From Curvibacter sp. (GTDB lineage: Bacteria > Pseudomonadota > Gammaproteobacteria > Burkholderiales > Burkholderiaceae_C), in contig DNQP01000012.1 in assembly GCA_003500955.1 (NCBI GenBank), positions 1-24,190 on the forward strand: DNA of 24,190 nt, in the 5' to 3' direction. Position 1 is the first letter of the stretch. The number at the start of each line of letters is the position of its first letter. This document shows, one piece after another, positions 15,450 to 23,300 of the stretch. The translations under genes and the position numbers were made by a program. Below the pieces are notes generated by a model. That model was not told where the DNA came from. It saw nothing but the letters and a program-made list of their open reading frames with translations, and did no database searches.

Positions 15450-16350
15450 GGGGGGGCAGTTCCAGGGTGGAGGCCGGGCCTTCGGCCTCGTCTTCGTCGG
15501 TTTCGTCTTCGGTGTCGGCCTGGGCCCAGAACAGGCGGTCAGGGATGACGTGGCCCATGCCGGGGCGAAAGCCGCCGTCCAGGCAATGGTCCAGATAGCC
15601 CAGGGCCTCGACGAAGGCTTCGCCCAGATCGCAACCGCTGGCCACCAGGGCGGCCAGAGTGGCGCTCAGGGTGTCGCCAGCGCCAGAGAACACGGCCTCG
15701 AAGCGCTCGAATTTTTCGCTGGCCAAGGTGGTTTGCGGCGAGGCCAGCACGTTCTCGATGTGTTGCTCGGCCGCCAGAATGCCGGTGACCAGGGTGTAGG
15801 GCACGCCGTATTCACCGGCGGCGCGGGCGATGTCGCGCGCCGTGGGGCTGCGCTCGCCTTCCCAGTCCGGCAGCAGCCAGCGCCACAGCGTGCTGTGGTT
15901 TCCGACCAACACTGTCGTCTGCGGCAACACCAGTTCCTGGAAGGCGTCGAGGTAGAGATCGATCTGCACCTCGCTCCACCAGGCCAGGTTGGGCATGTAG
16001 GCGATCAGGGGCAGGTCCGGGTAGTCGGTGGCGATCTCGGCAATGGCGCTGAGGTTCTCGGGGGTGCCGACGAAGCCGACCTTGATGGCTTGCATCGTCA
16101 CGTCTTCGAGCAGGCTGCGCGCCTGCTCGGCCACGACCTCTTCCTCGAAGGGAAAGTGATCGAAGGTCTCGGCGGTGTCGCGGGCGTAGGTGCCGGTGAT
16201 CACGGGCAGTGCATGGGCGCCAGCCGAGGCGATGGCGCTCACGTCGCCCGAGAGCCCGCCGGCACCGCTGGGATCGTTGGCATTGAAGACCAGCACGCAG
16301 GGCGGCTGACCGGAATCGTGTGCGCTGTCCTCGGGGGCTGGGGTTTGCAT
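15433..16350 (-). CDS. Divergent ThiD-like (hydroxymethylpyrimidine/phosphomethylpyrimidine) kinase
   Basis: The product is a 305-residue ribokinase-fold kinase. The N-terminal [18 protein letters not shown] (residues 23-40), the following [18 protein letters not shown] and the AIKVGFVG segment (88-95) closely follow ThiD, which phosphorylates HMP and HMP-P in thiamin synthesis. The anion-hole/catalytic motif is [14 protein letters not shown] (222-235, Asp226), as in PfkB or pyridoxal kinases. Classical ThiD has GTGC-T-L-S with a Cys, and the ThiD DPVM segment is also missing. The C-terminus is an unusual acidic tail ([10 protein letters not shown], about 281-290). It may therefore be a vitamin or sugar kinase other than ThiD. 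The start is the ATG that begins just before the fold; the ribosome site is weak. It overlaps hemL and diverges from the rubredoxin gene. Confidence 0.78.
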   Translation of the reverse strand: MQTPAPEDSAHDSGQPPCVLVFNANDPSGAGGLSGDVSAIASAGAHALPVITGTYARDTAETFDHFPFEEEVVAEQARSLLEDVTMQAIKVGFVGTPENLSAIAEIATDYPDLPLIAYMPNLAWWSEVQIDLYLDAFQELVLPQTTVLVGNHSTLWRWLLPDWEGERSPTARDIARAAGEYGVPYTLVTGILAAEQHIENVLASPQTTLASEKFERFEAVFSGAGDTLSATLAALVASGCDLGEAFVEALGYLDHCLDGGFRPGMGHVIPDRLFWAQADTEDETDEDEAEGPASTLELPPHDTQH

Positions 16351-16425
16351 GGGCTGGCCTGTGTGGGTACTCAGGCAGAATACGGCAAGTCGTTGCGTGA
16401 AAGACGTCAGAGGGCGCTTTTCACT

Positions 16426-16434
16426 TTGTACAAT
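16426..16434 (+). promoter_or_regulatory. Candidate promoter element between the ThiD-like gene and rubredoxin
   Basis: TTGTACAAT contains the 8-base palindrome TTGTACAA (16426-16433) and a -10-like TACAAT (16429-16434), 30 bases before the rubredoxin GTG. The surrounding 60 bases are clearly richer in A+T than the neighbouring genes. No clean -35 element is seen. The palindrome means a -10-like hexamer can be read on either strand. Confidence 0.35.
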
Positions 16435-16464
16435 GTTGCATTCTATTCGAAGGTCTCGTAAGCT

Positions 16465-16638
16465 GTGAGTGAAAACAAAACCTGGATGTGTCTGATCTGT
16501 GGCTGGATTTATGACGAAGCGGCCGGCGATCCGGAGCATGGCATAGCGCCGGGGACGGCATGGGCCGATGTGCCCATGAACTGGACCTGCCCCGAGTGCG
16601 GGGCGCGCAAGGAAGACTTCGAGATGGTCCAGATCTGA
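16465..16638 (+). CDS. rubA: Rubredoxin
   Basis: This 57-codon gene encodes a small one-iron electron carrier. Two knuckles bind the iron: C9-L-I-C12-G and C42-P-E-C45-G. The aromatic core residues (W7, Y16, W33, W40) and the ending KEDFEMVQI are those of a standard single-domain rubredoxin (about 55 residues). The start is GTG, with GAAGG 11 bases upstream. An in-frame ATG seven codons later would remove the first strand right before C9, so GTG is preferred. Partners could be an alkane hydroxylase or a peroxide/NO-detoxifying flavoprotein; none is encoded in the window. It is followed after 62 bases by pilG and may share its transcript. Confidence 0.95.
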   Translation: MSENKTWMCLICGWIYDEAAGDPEHGIAPGTAWADVPMNWTCPECGARKEDFEMVQI

Positions 16639-16700
16639 GACCGAGCCCATAGGATGTTGAACATCGTCGCCCGTCCGGTCGCCATCAGGAGTAGCCTTCA

Positions 16701-17099
16701 GTGAGCACGCAAGACACGCCCCTCAAGGTCCTCGTGATCGATGACAGCAACACCATCCGCCGCAGTGCCGAGATCTTTCTCAAGCAGGGCGGCCACGAAG
16801 TGATGCTGGCGGAGGACGGCTTCGATGCGCTCGCCAAGGTCAACGACTACCAGCCCAACCTGATCTTCTGTGACATCCTGATGCCGCGCCTCGACGGCTA
16901 TCAGACCTGCGCCATCATCAAGCGCAACGCCAAGTTCACGTCGGTGCCGGTGGTCATGCTTTCTTCCAAGGACGGTGTGTTCGACAAGGCGCGTGGCCGC
17001 ATGGTCGGCGCGCAGGACTACCTCACCAAACCATTCACCAAAGACCAGTTGTTGCAGGCCGTGCAGCAGTTTGGCATAGTCTCGCAAGGAGTAAGTTGA
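16701..17099 (+). CDS. pilG: Twitching-motility response regulator PilG
   Basis: The 132-residue single-domain CheY-like regulator has acidic pocket D14/D15, phospho-acceptor D58 in FCDILMPRLDG, S88/S89 and K110 in YLTKPF. In Pseudomonas PilG is phosphorylated by the Pil-Chp kinase and promotes type IV pilus extension and cAMP signalling. The start is GTG with AGGAG nine bases upstream. It has no output domain, so it acts by protein contact. It is the first gene of pilGHIJ-pilL, and its stop codon shares one base with the pilH start. Confidence 0.93.
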   Translation: MSTQDTPLKVLVIDDSNTIRRSAEIFLKQGGHEVMLAEDGFDALAKVNDYQPNLIFCDILMPRLDGYQTCAIIKRNAKFTSVPVVMLSSKDGVFDKARGRMVGAQDYLTKPFTKDQLLQAVQQFGIVSQGVS

Positions 17100-17464
17100 T
17101 GCCCATCCGCAAAGTTCTGATCGTCGATGATTCCAAGACGGAGTTGATGTTTCTCACCGATCTGCTCCAGAAGAACGGCATGGCCGTCAAGACGGCGGAG
17201 GATGCCGATGACGCCTTCCGCCGCTTGTCGGAGGAAAAGCCCGACCTGATCCTGATGGACGTCGTGATGCCGGGACAGAATGGCTTTCAGCTCACGCGCG
17301 CCATCAACCGTACGCCCGAGTACGCCGACATCCCGATCATCATCTGCACCAGCAAGAACCTGGAGACCGACCGCGTCTGGGGCATGCGCCAGGGCGCGCG
17401 CGACTATGTGACCAAGCCGGTAGACGAGGCCGAGCTGCTGGGCAAGATCAAGGCGCTGGGCTGA
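17099..17464 (+). CDS. pilH: Twitching-motility response regulator PilH
   Basis: The 121-residue CheY-like protein has D10/D11, phospho-acceptor D54 in LILMDVVMPGQNG, T84 and K106 in YVTKPVD. PilH opposes PilG in Pseudomonas, acting on retraction or as a phosphate sink. The ATG at 17099 overlaps the pilG stop (TGATG) and has AAGGAG seven bases upstream. A TTG one codon earlier in frame is not needed. The KNLETDRVWGMRQGARDYV stretch is characteristic of PilH. Confidence 0.93.
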   Translation: MPIRKVLIVDDSKTELMFLTDLLQKNGMAVKTAEDADDAFRRLSEEKPDLILMDVVMPGQNGFQLTRAINRTPEYADIPIIICTSKNLETDRVWGMRQGARDYVTKPVDEAELLGKIKALG

Positions 17465-17473
17465 CCGTCACCC

Positions 17474-18001
17474 ATGGCCAATCGCGAAGCTCTCAGGGAT
17501 CTCCAGGCTCGTCTCGCCAACCGACTGCAGGCGGCCAAGGCTGAAGGTCTCTCCATTTCGTGGCTGGCCGTGCGCGCCGGTGGGCAGGACTACCTGCTGC
17601 CCCTGGCCCAGTCCGGTGAAATTTTCCCGCTGCCCTCGGTTCAGGCGGTGCCGTACTCGCAGTCCTGGTTTCTCGGCGTCGTGAACCTGCGTGGTGGTCT
17701 GTACGGTGTGGTGGACCTGGCGTCATTCATCGTTGGCAAGGCGCCGCTGCGGACCGAGCAGTACTGGGCCGAGGCCAGCGTGGTGACGTTCAACGTCGCC
17801 CTGGACATCAATTGCTGCCTGCTGATCGATTCCCTGGCGGGCCTGCGCCACGTGGGGGCTTTCTCCGGTTCAGAGCCGCCTCCCGAAGATGCGCCGCCCT
17901 ATTTCGGCAACCGCTATGTCGATGCCGACGGCAGTCGCTGGCAGGAAATCAATCTGCAGCAGCTGTCGCAGATGAGCGAGTTTTTGAGCATCAGTGCCTG
18001 A
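17474..18001 (+). CDS. pilI: CheW-like coupling protein PilI
   Basis: The 175-residue cytoplasmic CheW-domain protein has a helical N-terminus (about 1-28) followed by a double SH3-like barrel. It carries the family segments YLLPLAQSGEIFPLPS, the strand WFLGVVNLRGGLYGVVDLA (about 65-83), which contacts receptor and kinase, and a C-terminal INLQQLSQMSEFLSI. It should link PilJ to the PilL kinase. It begins nine bases after the pilH stop with no visible Shine-Dalgarno sequence, so it depends on coupling. Confidence 0.92.
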   Translation: MANREALRDLQARLANRLQAAKAEGLSISWLAVRAGGQDYLLPLAQSGEIFPLPSVQAVPYSQSWFLGVVNLRGGLYGVVDLASFIVGKAPLRTEQYWAEASVVTFNVALDINCCLLIDSLAGLRHVGAFSGSEPPPEDAPPYFGNRYVDADGSRWQEINLQQLSQMSEFLSISA

Positions 18002-18036
18002 AGTCAGGCCACCCCAACGAACCTGAAGGTTGCAAC

Positions 18037-20277
18037 ATGTCCGTCCTCAACAAACTCTTTGGCAAGAAGAAGACGCCCGATACGGAGCAGAGCGTCGGGC
18101 TGAGCCTGGCCATGCCCGATGACCTGACGGCTTTGCCGCGTGGCCCGGGCGCCGAGAAGGCGGATACGCTGCTGCAGGACACGCCCGCCTCTGCCCCGCC
18201 AGACCAGGACGATTTGGTCAGCGTGCCCCTGCTGGGGCGGCGCCCCATTGCCGAGCAGCAGCGTCTGCTGTGGTGGTTGCTGGGCCTGGGCCTGGTGATG
18301 CTGGGTGCCATCGCTTTCGTGGCCCTGACGGCCGCTGACCGCGTGGCGCAGCAGCTTAACGCCACCGGCCAGTCCCTGATGCAGTCGCAGCGCCTGGCCA
18401 AGTCCGTGTCGCAGGCCCTGGTGGGTGTGCCCGCAGCCTTTGCCGAGGTCCGTGAAAGTTCGGATTACATGTCCCGCACGCTGCGTGGTCTGAAGAACGG
18501 TGATTACGCCCAGCGTCTGGAGCCGATCGACGCCGACCTGATTCCCGAACTCGACAAGGTGCTGCCCCTGATGGAGCGCGCCGAGAAGAGCGCGGCGGCC
18601 ATCTTGGCCCAGGAAAAGATCCTGACCCAGGTGGGCACGGCCCTGCGTACGATCAACCGCCAGTCCTCCGACCTGCTGGAAATTGCCGAGACCGTTTCGT
18701 CGCTCAAGCTGCAGCAGAACGCCAGCGCCGCCGAGATCTCGGCCGCCGGCCAGCTGGTGATGCTGACCCAGCGTATCGGCAAGTCCTCGAACGAATTCCT
18801 GACGGCCGAAGGCGTGAGCCCCGAAGCCGTGTTCCTGCTGGGCAAGGACCTGAACTCTTTCAAGGAAATCGCGCAAGGTCTGCTCGACGGCAGCCCCGAG
18901 TTGCGTTTGAGCGCCACCAAGGACCCGCAGACGCGCGAACAGATCGACGCCCTGATCAAGCTCTACGAACAGACCCGCACCCAGGCGGGCGCCATTCTGG
19001 GCAACCTGCAGGGCCTGGTGTCGGCGCGTAGCGCCCAGATCACCGTGATCAACGACTCCGAGCCGCTGCGCCGCGACCTGGAGGGCCTGCAGGCCCAGCT
19101 CGCCACCCGCACGGGCCTGGGGCCGACCTCGCTGCTGGCCCTGGTTGGCGCCGCCATCTTCGCCCTGGTCTGCGCCGCCGGTCTGGCCCGCGTGCAGCTG
19201 ATGGACAGCCGCCGTCGCCAGGTGACGGCCGAAGCCCAGCGACTCGAAGCCGAGCGCCAGGAGCAGGAGGCCAAGCGCGTGAACGACGCCAACCAGGCCG
19301 CCATTCTGCGACTGATGAACGAACTGCAGACGGTGGCCGAAGGCGACCTGACGCAGGAAGCCACGGTGACCGAGGACATCACGGGCGCCATCGCCGACTC
19401 GGTGAACTACACGGTGGAAGAACTGCGACTGCTGGTGGGCAACGTGCAGAACACGGCGGCCCAGGTGGCGCAGACCACGGCCGAGGTGGATCAGACGTCG
19501 ACCGAGCTGCTGGCCGCGTCCAACGAGCAGCTGCACGAGATCCGCGAAACCGGTCGCTCGGTCGTGGACATGTCGACCCGCATCAACCAGGTCTCGCATC
19601 AGGCGCAGGAATCGGCCGCGGTGGCGCGCCAGTCGCTGCAGGCTGCCGAGTCCGGCCTCAAGGCCGTGCAGGATGCCATCGGCGGTATGAATGCCATCCG
19701 TGACCAGATCCAGGACACCTCGAAGCGGATCAAGCGTCTGGGTGAATCCTCGCAGGAGATCGGTGAAATCACGGAGCTGATCTCGGACATTACCGAACAG
19801 ACCAACGTGCTGGCCCTGAACGCCGCCATCCAGGCGGCGTCCGCTGGTGAAGCCGGCCGCGGCTTCTCGGTCGTGGCGGAAGAAGTGCAGCGCCTGGCCG
19901 AACGTTCCGCCGACGCCACGCGCCAGATTTCGGCGCTGGTGAAGGCGATTCAGACCGATACCCAGGATGCCGTGGCCGCCATGGAGCGCTCCACGCAGGG
20001 TGTGGTCGAAGGGGCCCGCCTCTCCGACAACGCCGGTACCGCGCTGACCGAGATTGACCGCGTGTCGCGCCGACTCGCCGAGCTGATTGAGCAGATTTCC
20101 GATTCGACCTCCAAGGAAGCCGCGATGGCCAGCGTGGTGGCCGACAACATCCAGCACATCTTTGCCGTGACCGAGCAGACGGGTGAAGGTACCCGCGCCA
20201 CGGCCGCCCAGGTGCGCGAACTGTCGCGCATGGCCGAAGAGCTGCGCCAGTCGGTGGCGCGATTCAAGATTTCCTGA
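18037..20277 (+). CDS. pilJ: Type IV pilus methyl-accepting chemoreceptor PilJ
   Basis: The 746-residue inner-membrane receptor feeds the pilus chemosensory kinase. The start at 18037 is set by GAAGG seven bases upstream; the open frame extends further left only because of codon bias. After a charged cytoplasmic N-terminus come TM1 (about 77-99) and a periplasmic region (about 100-362) containing two PilJ-type repeats (MQSQRLAKSVSQALVG near 115-130 and LTQRIGKSSNEFL near 243-255). TM2 (365-385), a HAMP-like linker and a long methyl-accepting coiled coil follow. The signalling tip ITEQTNVLALNAAIQA to EAGRGFSVVAEEV spans 585-617. No C-terminal CheR-docking pentapeptide is seen; the protein ends in RFKIS. 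The ligand may be the pilin itself, as proposed in Pseudomonas. Confidence 0.95.
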   Translation: MSVLNKLFGKKKTPDTEQSVGLSLAMPDDLTALPRGPGAEKADTLLQDTPASAPPDQDDLVSVPLLGRRPIAEQQRLLWWLLGLGLVMLGAIAFVALTAADRVAQQLNATGQSLMQSQRLAKSVSQALVGVPAAFAEVRESSDYMSRTLRGLKNGDYAQRLEPIDADLIPELDKVLPLMERAEKSAAAILAQEKILTQVGTALRTINRQSSDLLEIAETVSSLKLQQNASAAEISAAGQLVMLTQRIGKSSNEFLTAEGVSPEAVFLLGKDLNSFKEIAQGLLDGSPELRLSATKDPQTREQIDALIKLYEQTRTQAGAILGNLQGLVSARSAQITVINDSEPLRRDLEGLQAQLATRTGLGPTSLLALVGAAIFALVCAAGLARVQLMDSRRRQVTAEAQRLEAERQEQEAKRVNDANQAAILRLMNELQTVAEGDLTQEATVTEDITGAIADSVNYTVEELRLLVGNVQNTAAQVAQTTAEVDQTSTELLAASNEQLHEIRETGRSVVDMSTRINQVSHQAQESAAVARQSLQAAESGLKAVQDAIGGMNAIRDQIQDTSKRIKRLGESSQEIGEITELISDITEQTNVLALNAAIQAASAGEAGRGFSVVAEEVQRLAERSADATRQISALVKAIQTDTQDAVAAMERSTQGVVEGARLSDNAGTALTEIDRVSRRLAELIEQISDSTSKEAAMASVVADNIQHIFAVTEQTGEGTRATAAQVRELSRMAEELRQSVARFKIS

Positions 20278-20307
20278 TCCCCAGGTTCCCGCAGGAGCTC
20301 CGTATCC

Positions 20308-23300
20308 ATGCAAGCCCTCGCAGCCGGCAGCGGCGACAACGATCAGCAGCTCAATGACCTCGGTCCCCTGGCCTGGGTGCTGGAGGAGCTGCGCAAGTCG
20401 CTCGACGGCGCGAGCAAGGCCATCCGTCGCTTTGTACGCGATGCCGAAATGGCGCGTGGCTCGGACCTCGAGTCGCTCGACGCCAGCCAGCTGCGCATCG
20501 CGCGCCAGCAACTGCACCAGGCGGTCGGGGCGCTTGAGATGGTGGGCCTGCCCGAACCGGCCAAGGTGCTGCGTTCCATGGAAGCGTTGGCGCAGAAGTT
20601 CGTCGAGCGCCCGGAGTCCTGCAGCGAAGAGGCCGCGACCAAGGTGGAGCGCGCCGGTTTTGCCCTGGTGGAATACCTCGAAGGCTTGCTGCGTGGCAAG
20701 TCGGCCTCGGCCGTGGCCCTGTTTCCGCAGTACCGGGACGTGCTCGAACTGGTGGGCGAAGAGCGTATCCACCCGGCCGAGCTCTGGCCCCATGCCTGGC
20801 GCTGGATCGACGCGGACACCCCTGCTGCAGAGCCCTTGACATACGAGCCGGCCGTGCGCTCCCAGATGGATGCGGCCGTGCTCAAGGTTGTCAAGACCGG
20901 CAGCGTCTCCTCGGCCAAGTCCTTGCGGGACATTTCGCTGGGGCTCGCGGCGGGTCAGCGGGCTCTGGAGGACCGGGCTTTCTGGAAGATCGCGGCGGCC
21001 TACTTCGAGGCCCTGTCCCTCAAGCTCTGTCCGCCGGACGTGTATGTGAAACGGGCCGCCTCGCGCGTGCTCATGCAGTACACCAGCCTGTCCAAGGGAT
21101 CGGCTGGGGTGTCGGACCGCCTGGCGCAGGATCTGCTGTTCTTTTGTGCGCAGGCCGTGCCGTCCGATGCTGCCGCGGCGCCGGTGCTCGCTGCCGTGCG
21201 GCAGGCCTATGGCCTGGCCGAGTCGCGCGCCGTCAACTACGACACGCCCCAGTACGGCCGCTTCGACCCGGCCGTGCTGGTGCAGGCGCGCAAGCGCATC
21301 GCCACCGCCACCGAAACCTGGTCGGCCCTCTCCGGCGGCGACACCAACCGTCTCAAGGTTGTGTCCGAACAGTTCACCCAGGTGGGTGAATCCCTGCTGA
21401 AGCTGCATCCCGAGAACAAGGAACTGGCGCGTGGTCTGCTCAAGGCTGTGGACAACACGGTGCGCTCGGGTGAGCCGCCGACCACACCGGTGGCCATGGA
21501 AGTGGCCACTTCCATTCTGTACCTGGACGCGGCCTACGAGGACATGGATCCGACCGAGTCCGCGAACATGCGCGAGCGCAGCGACCGTCTGGCGCGACGC
21601 CTCGACCACGTGGTCTCCGGTGGACAGCCCGAGCCGCTCGAACCCTGGATGGAGGAGCTGTATCGCCGCGTCAGCGACCGCCAGACCATGGGCAGTGTGG
21701 TGGAGGAGCTGCGCACCGGCCTGACCGAGATCGAGAAATCGCTCGACACCTTCTTCCGCAATCCCAAGGACAAGGCGCCGCTGAACGACGTGCCCAACCA
21801 GCTCGCGCAGATGCGCGGCGTGTTCTCGGTGCTGGGTCTGGACCAGGCCTCGCTGGCCACCGTGCGCATGCGCGACACGGTGGAGAAGTTCCTGGTCGAC
21901 ACCATCGCCGAGGACGCCGCGCGTTCGGGCGTGTTCGAGAAGTTCGGCAACAGCCTGGGCGCCCTGGGCTTCCTGATCGACATGCTGAGCTACCAGCGTG
22001 CGCTGGCCAAGAAATTGTTCGTCTATGACGAGGACGCCGGTGAGTTCAAGCCCTTGATGGGGCGTGAGCGCGAGGCCGCCGCCGTGGCCCCCGAGCCGGC
22101 TCCCTTGCCTGCGATCACGCCGCCGCCCGCGGCCCCTGTTGCAAAGCCCGCACCGGCGCCTGTGCGGCCTGCCGCCGCAGCGCCTGCTGCCGCAGACGAA
22201 GGGGGAGAGGACGATGGCGCCGAGTTGCGCGACATCTTCCTCGAAGAGGCGCGTGAAGTCGTGCGCAACGGCCTGGACGCCGTCTCGGCCCTGCTCGGCG
22301 ACCCGGCCGACCTCTCTCAGCAGACCACGCTGCGCCGCGCCTTCCACACCCTCAAGGGCAGCTCACGCATGGTGGGCTTCAACGAATTCGGTGAAGCCGC
22401 CTGGGCCATGGAGCAGATGATGAACAGCTGGCTGGCCGAGCAGTTGCCAGCCCGTCCGGAGTTGCTGCAGCTGTCCAACGCGGCGCTGCAGGGGCTGGGA
22501 CGGTGGGTGGAGGACATCGCCGCCGGCCAGGATGCCGGTCGCAGTGCCGCGGCCTTCCGTCAGTCGGCCGACGCGATGCGCCTGGAGGGCAAGCTCGTCC
22601 CGCTGCCCGATGCCTCGCCCACGCCCACCCTGGCCTTGCCGGCCACGCCGGCGCCCACCGCGCCCGCACCCGAGGCGCCGCCTGTCCCCGATTTCGCGTC
22701 GACGCAGATGTTCGATTTCCAGCTGGCCGATGCGCCGCTTGGCATGCCTGCCCAGGCAGCGGCGGTGGACCCGGCGCTTGCGCTTGGCGATGTCAGCGAC
22801 ATCGATTTCGGCAGCCTGGCCCTGGTGCCAGCTGCCACGCCAGTGGCCGCCACGCCGCCCGCTCCGGCGACGCCCGCCCCGGCAGCCGAGCTCAACCTGG
22901 ACTGGCTGACCCCCGAGCCTGAACCCGCTGCGCCCGCGGCTTCGGAGCTTTCCTTTGATCTGTCACCGGCCGTCTCGCATGCGCCCGCCTTGGCAGAGCC
23001 GCCCCTGGAACTGCCCGAACTGCAGAACAACTGGGCCGATACCGCGACGGGCGCCTTCGAGGATTCCGTCCGCGGCAAGGGCCCCGACACCAAGCCTGCG
23101 GCCATCGAGGGCTTCGAGCTCGACCTGCCCACGCCGGCGCAGGCGCCGGCCCCGGCCGAGGAACAGGTCAAGGTCATCGGCACCCTGCGCATCGGCATTC
23201 CGCTCTACAACGTCTTCCTCAACGAGGCGGACGAGTGGTCGCGCCGTCTGGTGACCGAACTCAACGAGTGGTCACTGGAGCTGCACAACCCGGTGCCCGA

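Noticed and set aside
14073..15548. A 491-codon plus-strand open frame opposite hemL
   Set aside because: HemL is unambiguous on the minus strand, and the plus-strand frame starts within the bidirectional terminator region.
16426..16433. TTGTACAA palindrome considered as a binding site for a specific redox regulator of rubredoxin
   Set aside because: Eight bases do not identify any regulator I can name; it is kept only as part of a candidate promoter element.
16653..16665. Short inverted repeat (GATGTT-G-AACATC) between rubA and pilG, considered as an operator
   Set aside because: Six-base arms without an adjacent promoter or second copy are too weak to call.
18004..22347. A 1447-codon open frame on the minus strand opposite pilJ and pilL
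   Set aside because: It is very long, but its frame is set by the GC-rich codon bias of the real plus-strand genes. Its translation is rich in Gly, Arg, His and Leu with no recognisable domain, and it spans two well-supported genes.
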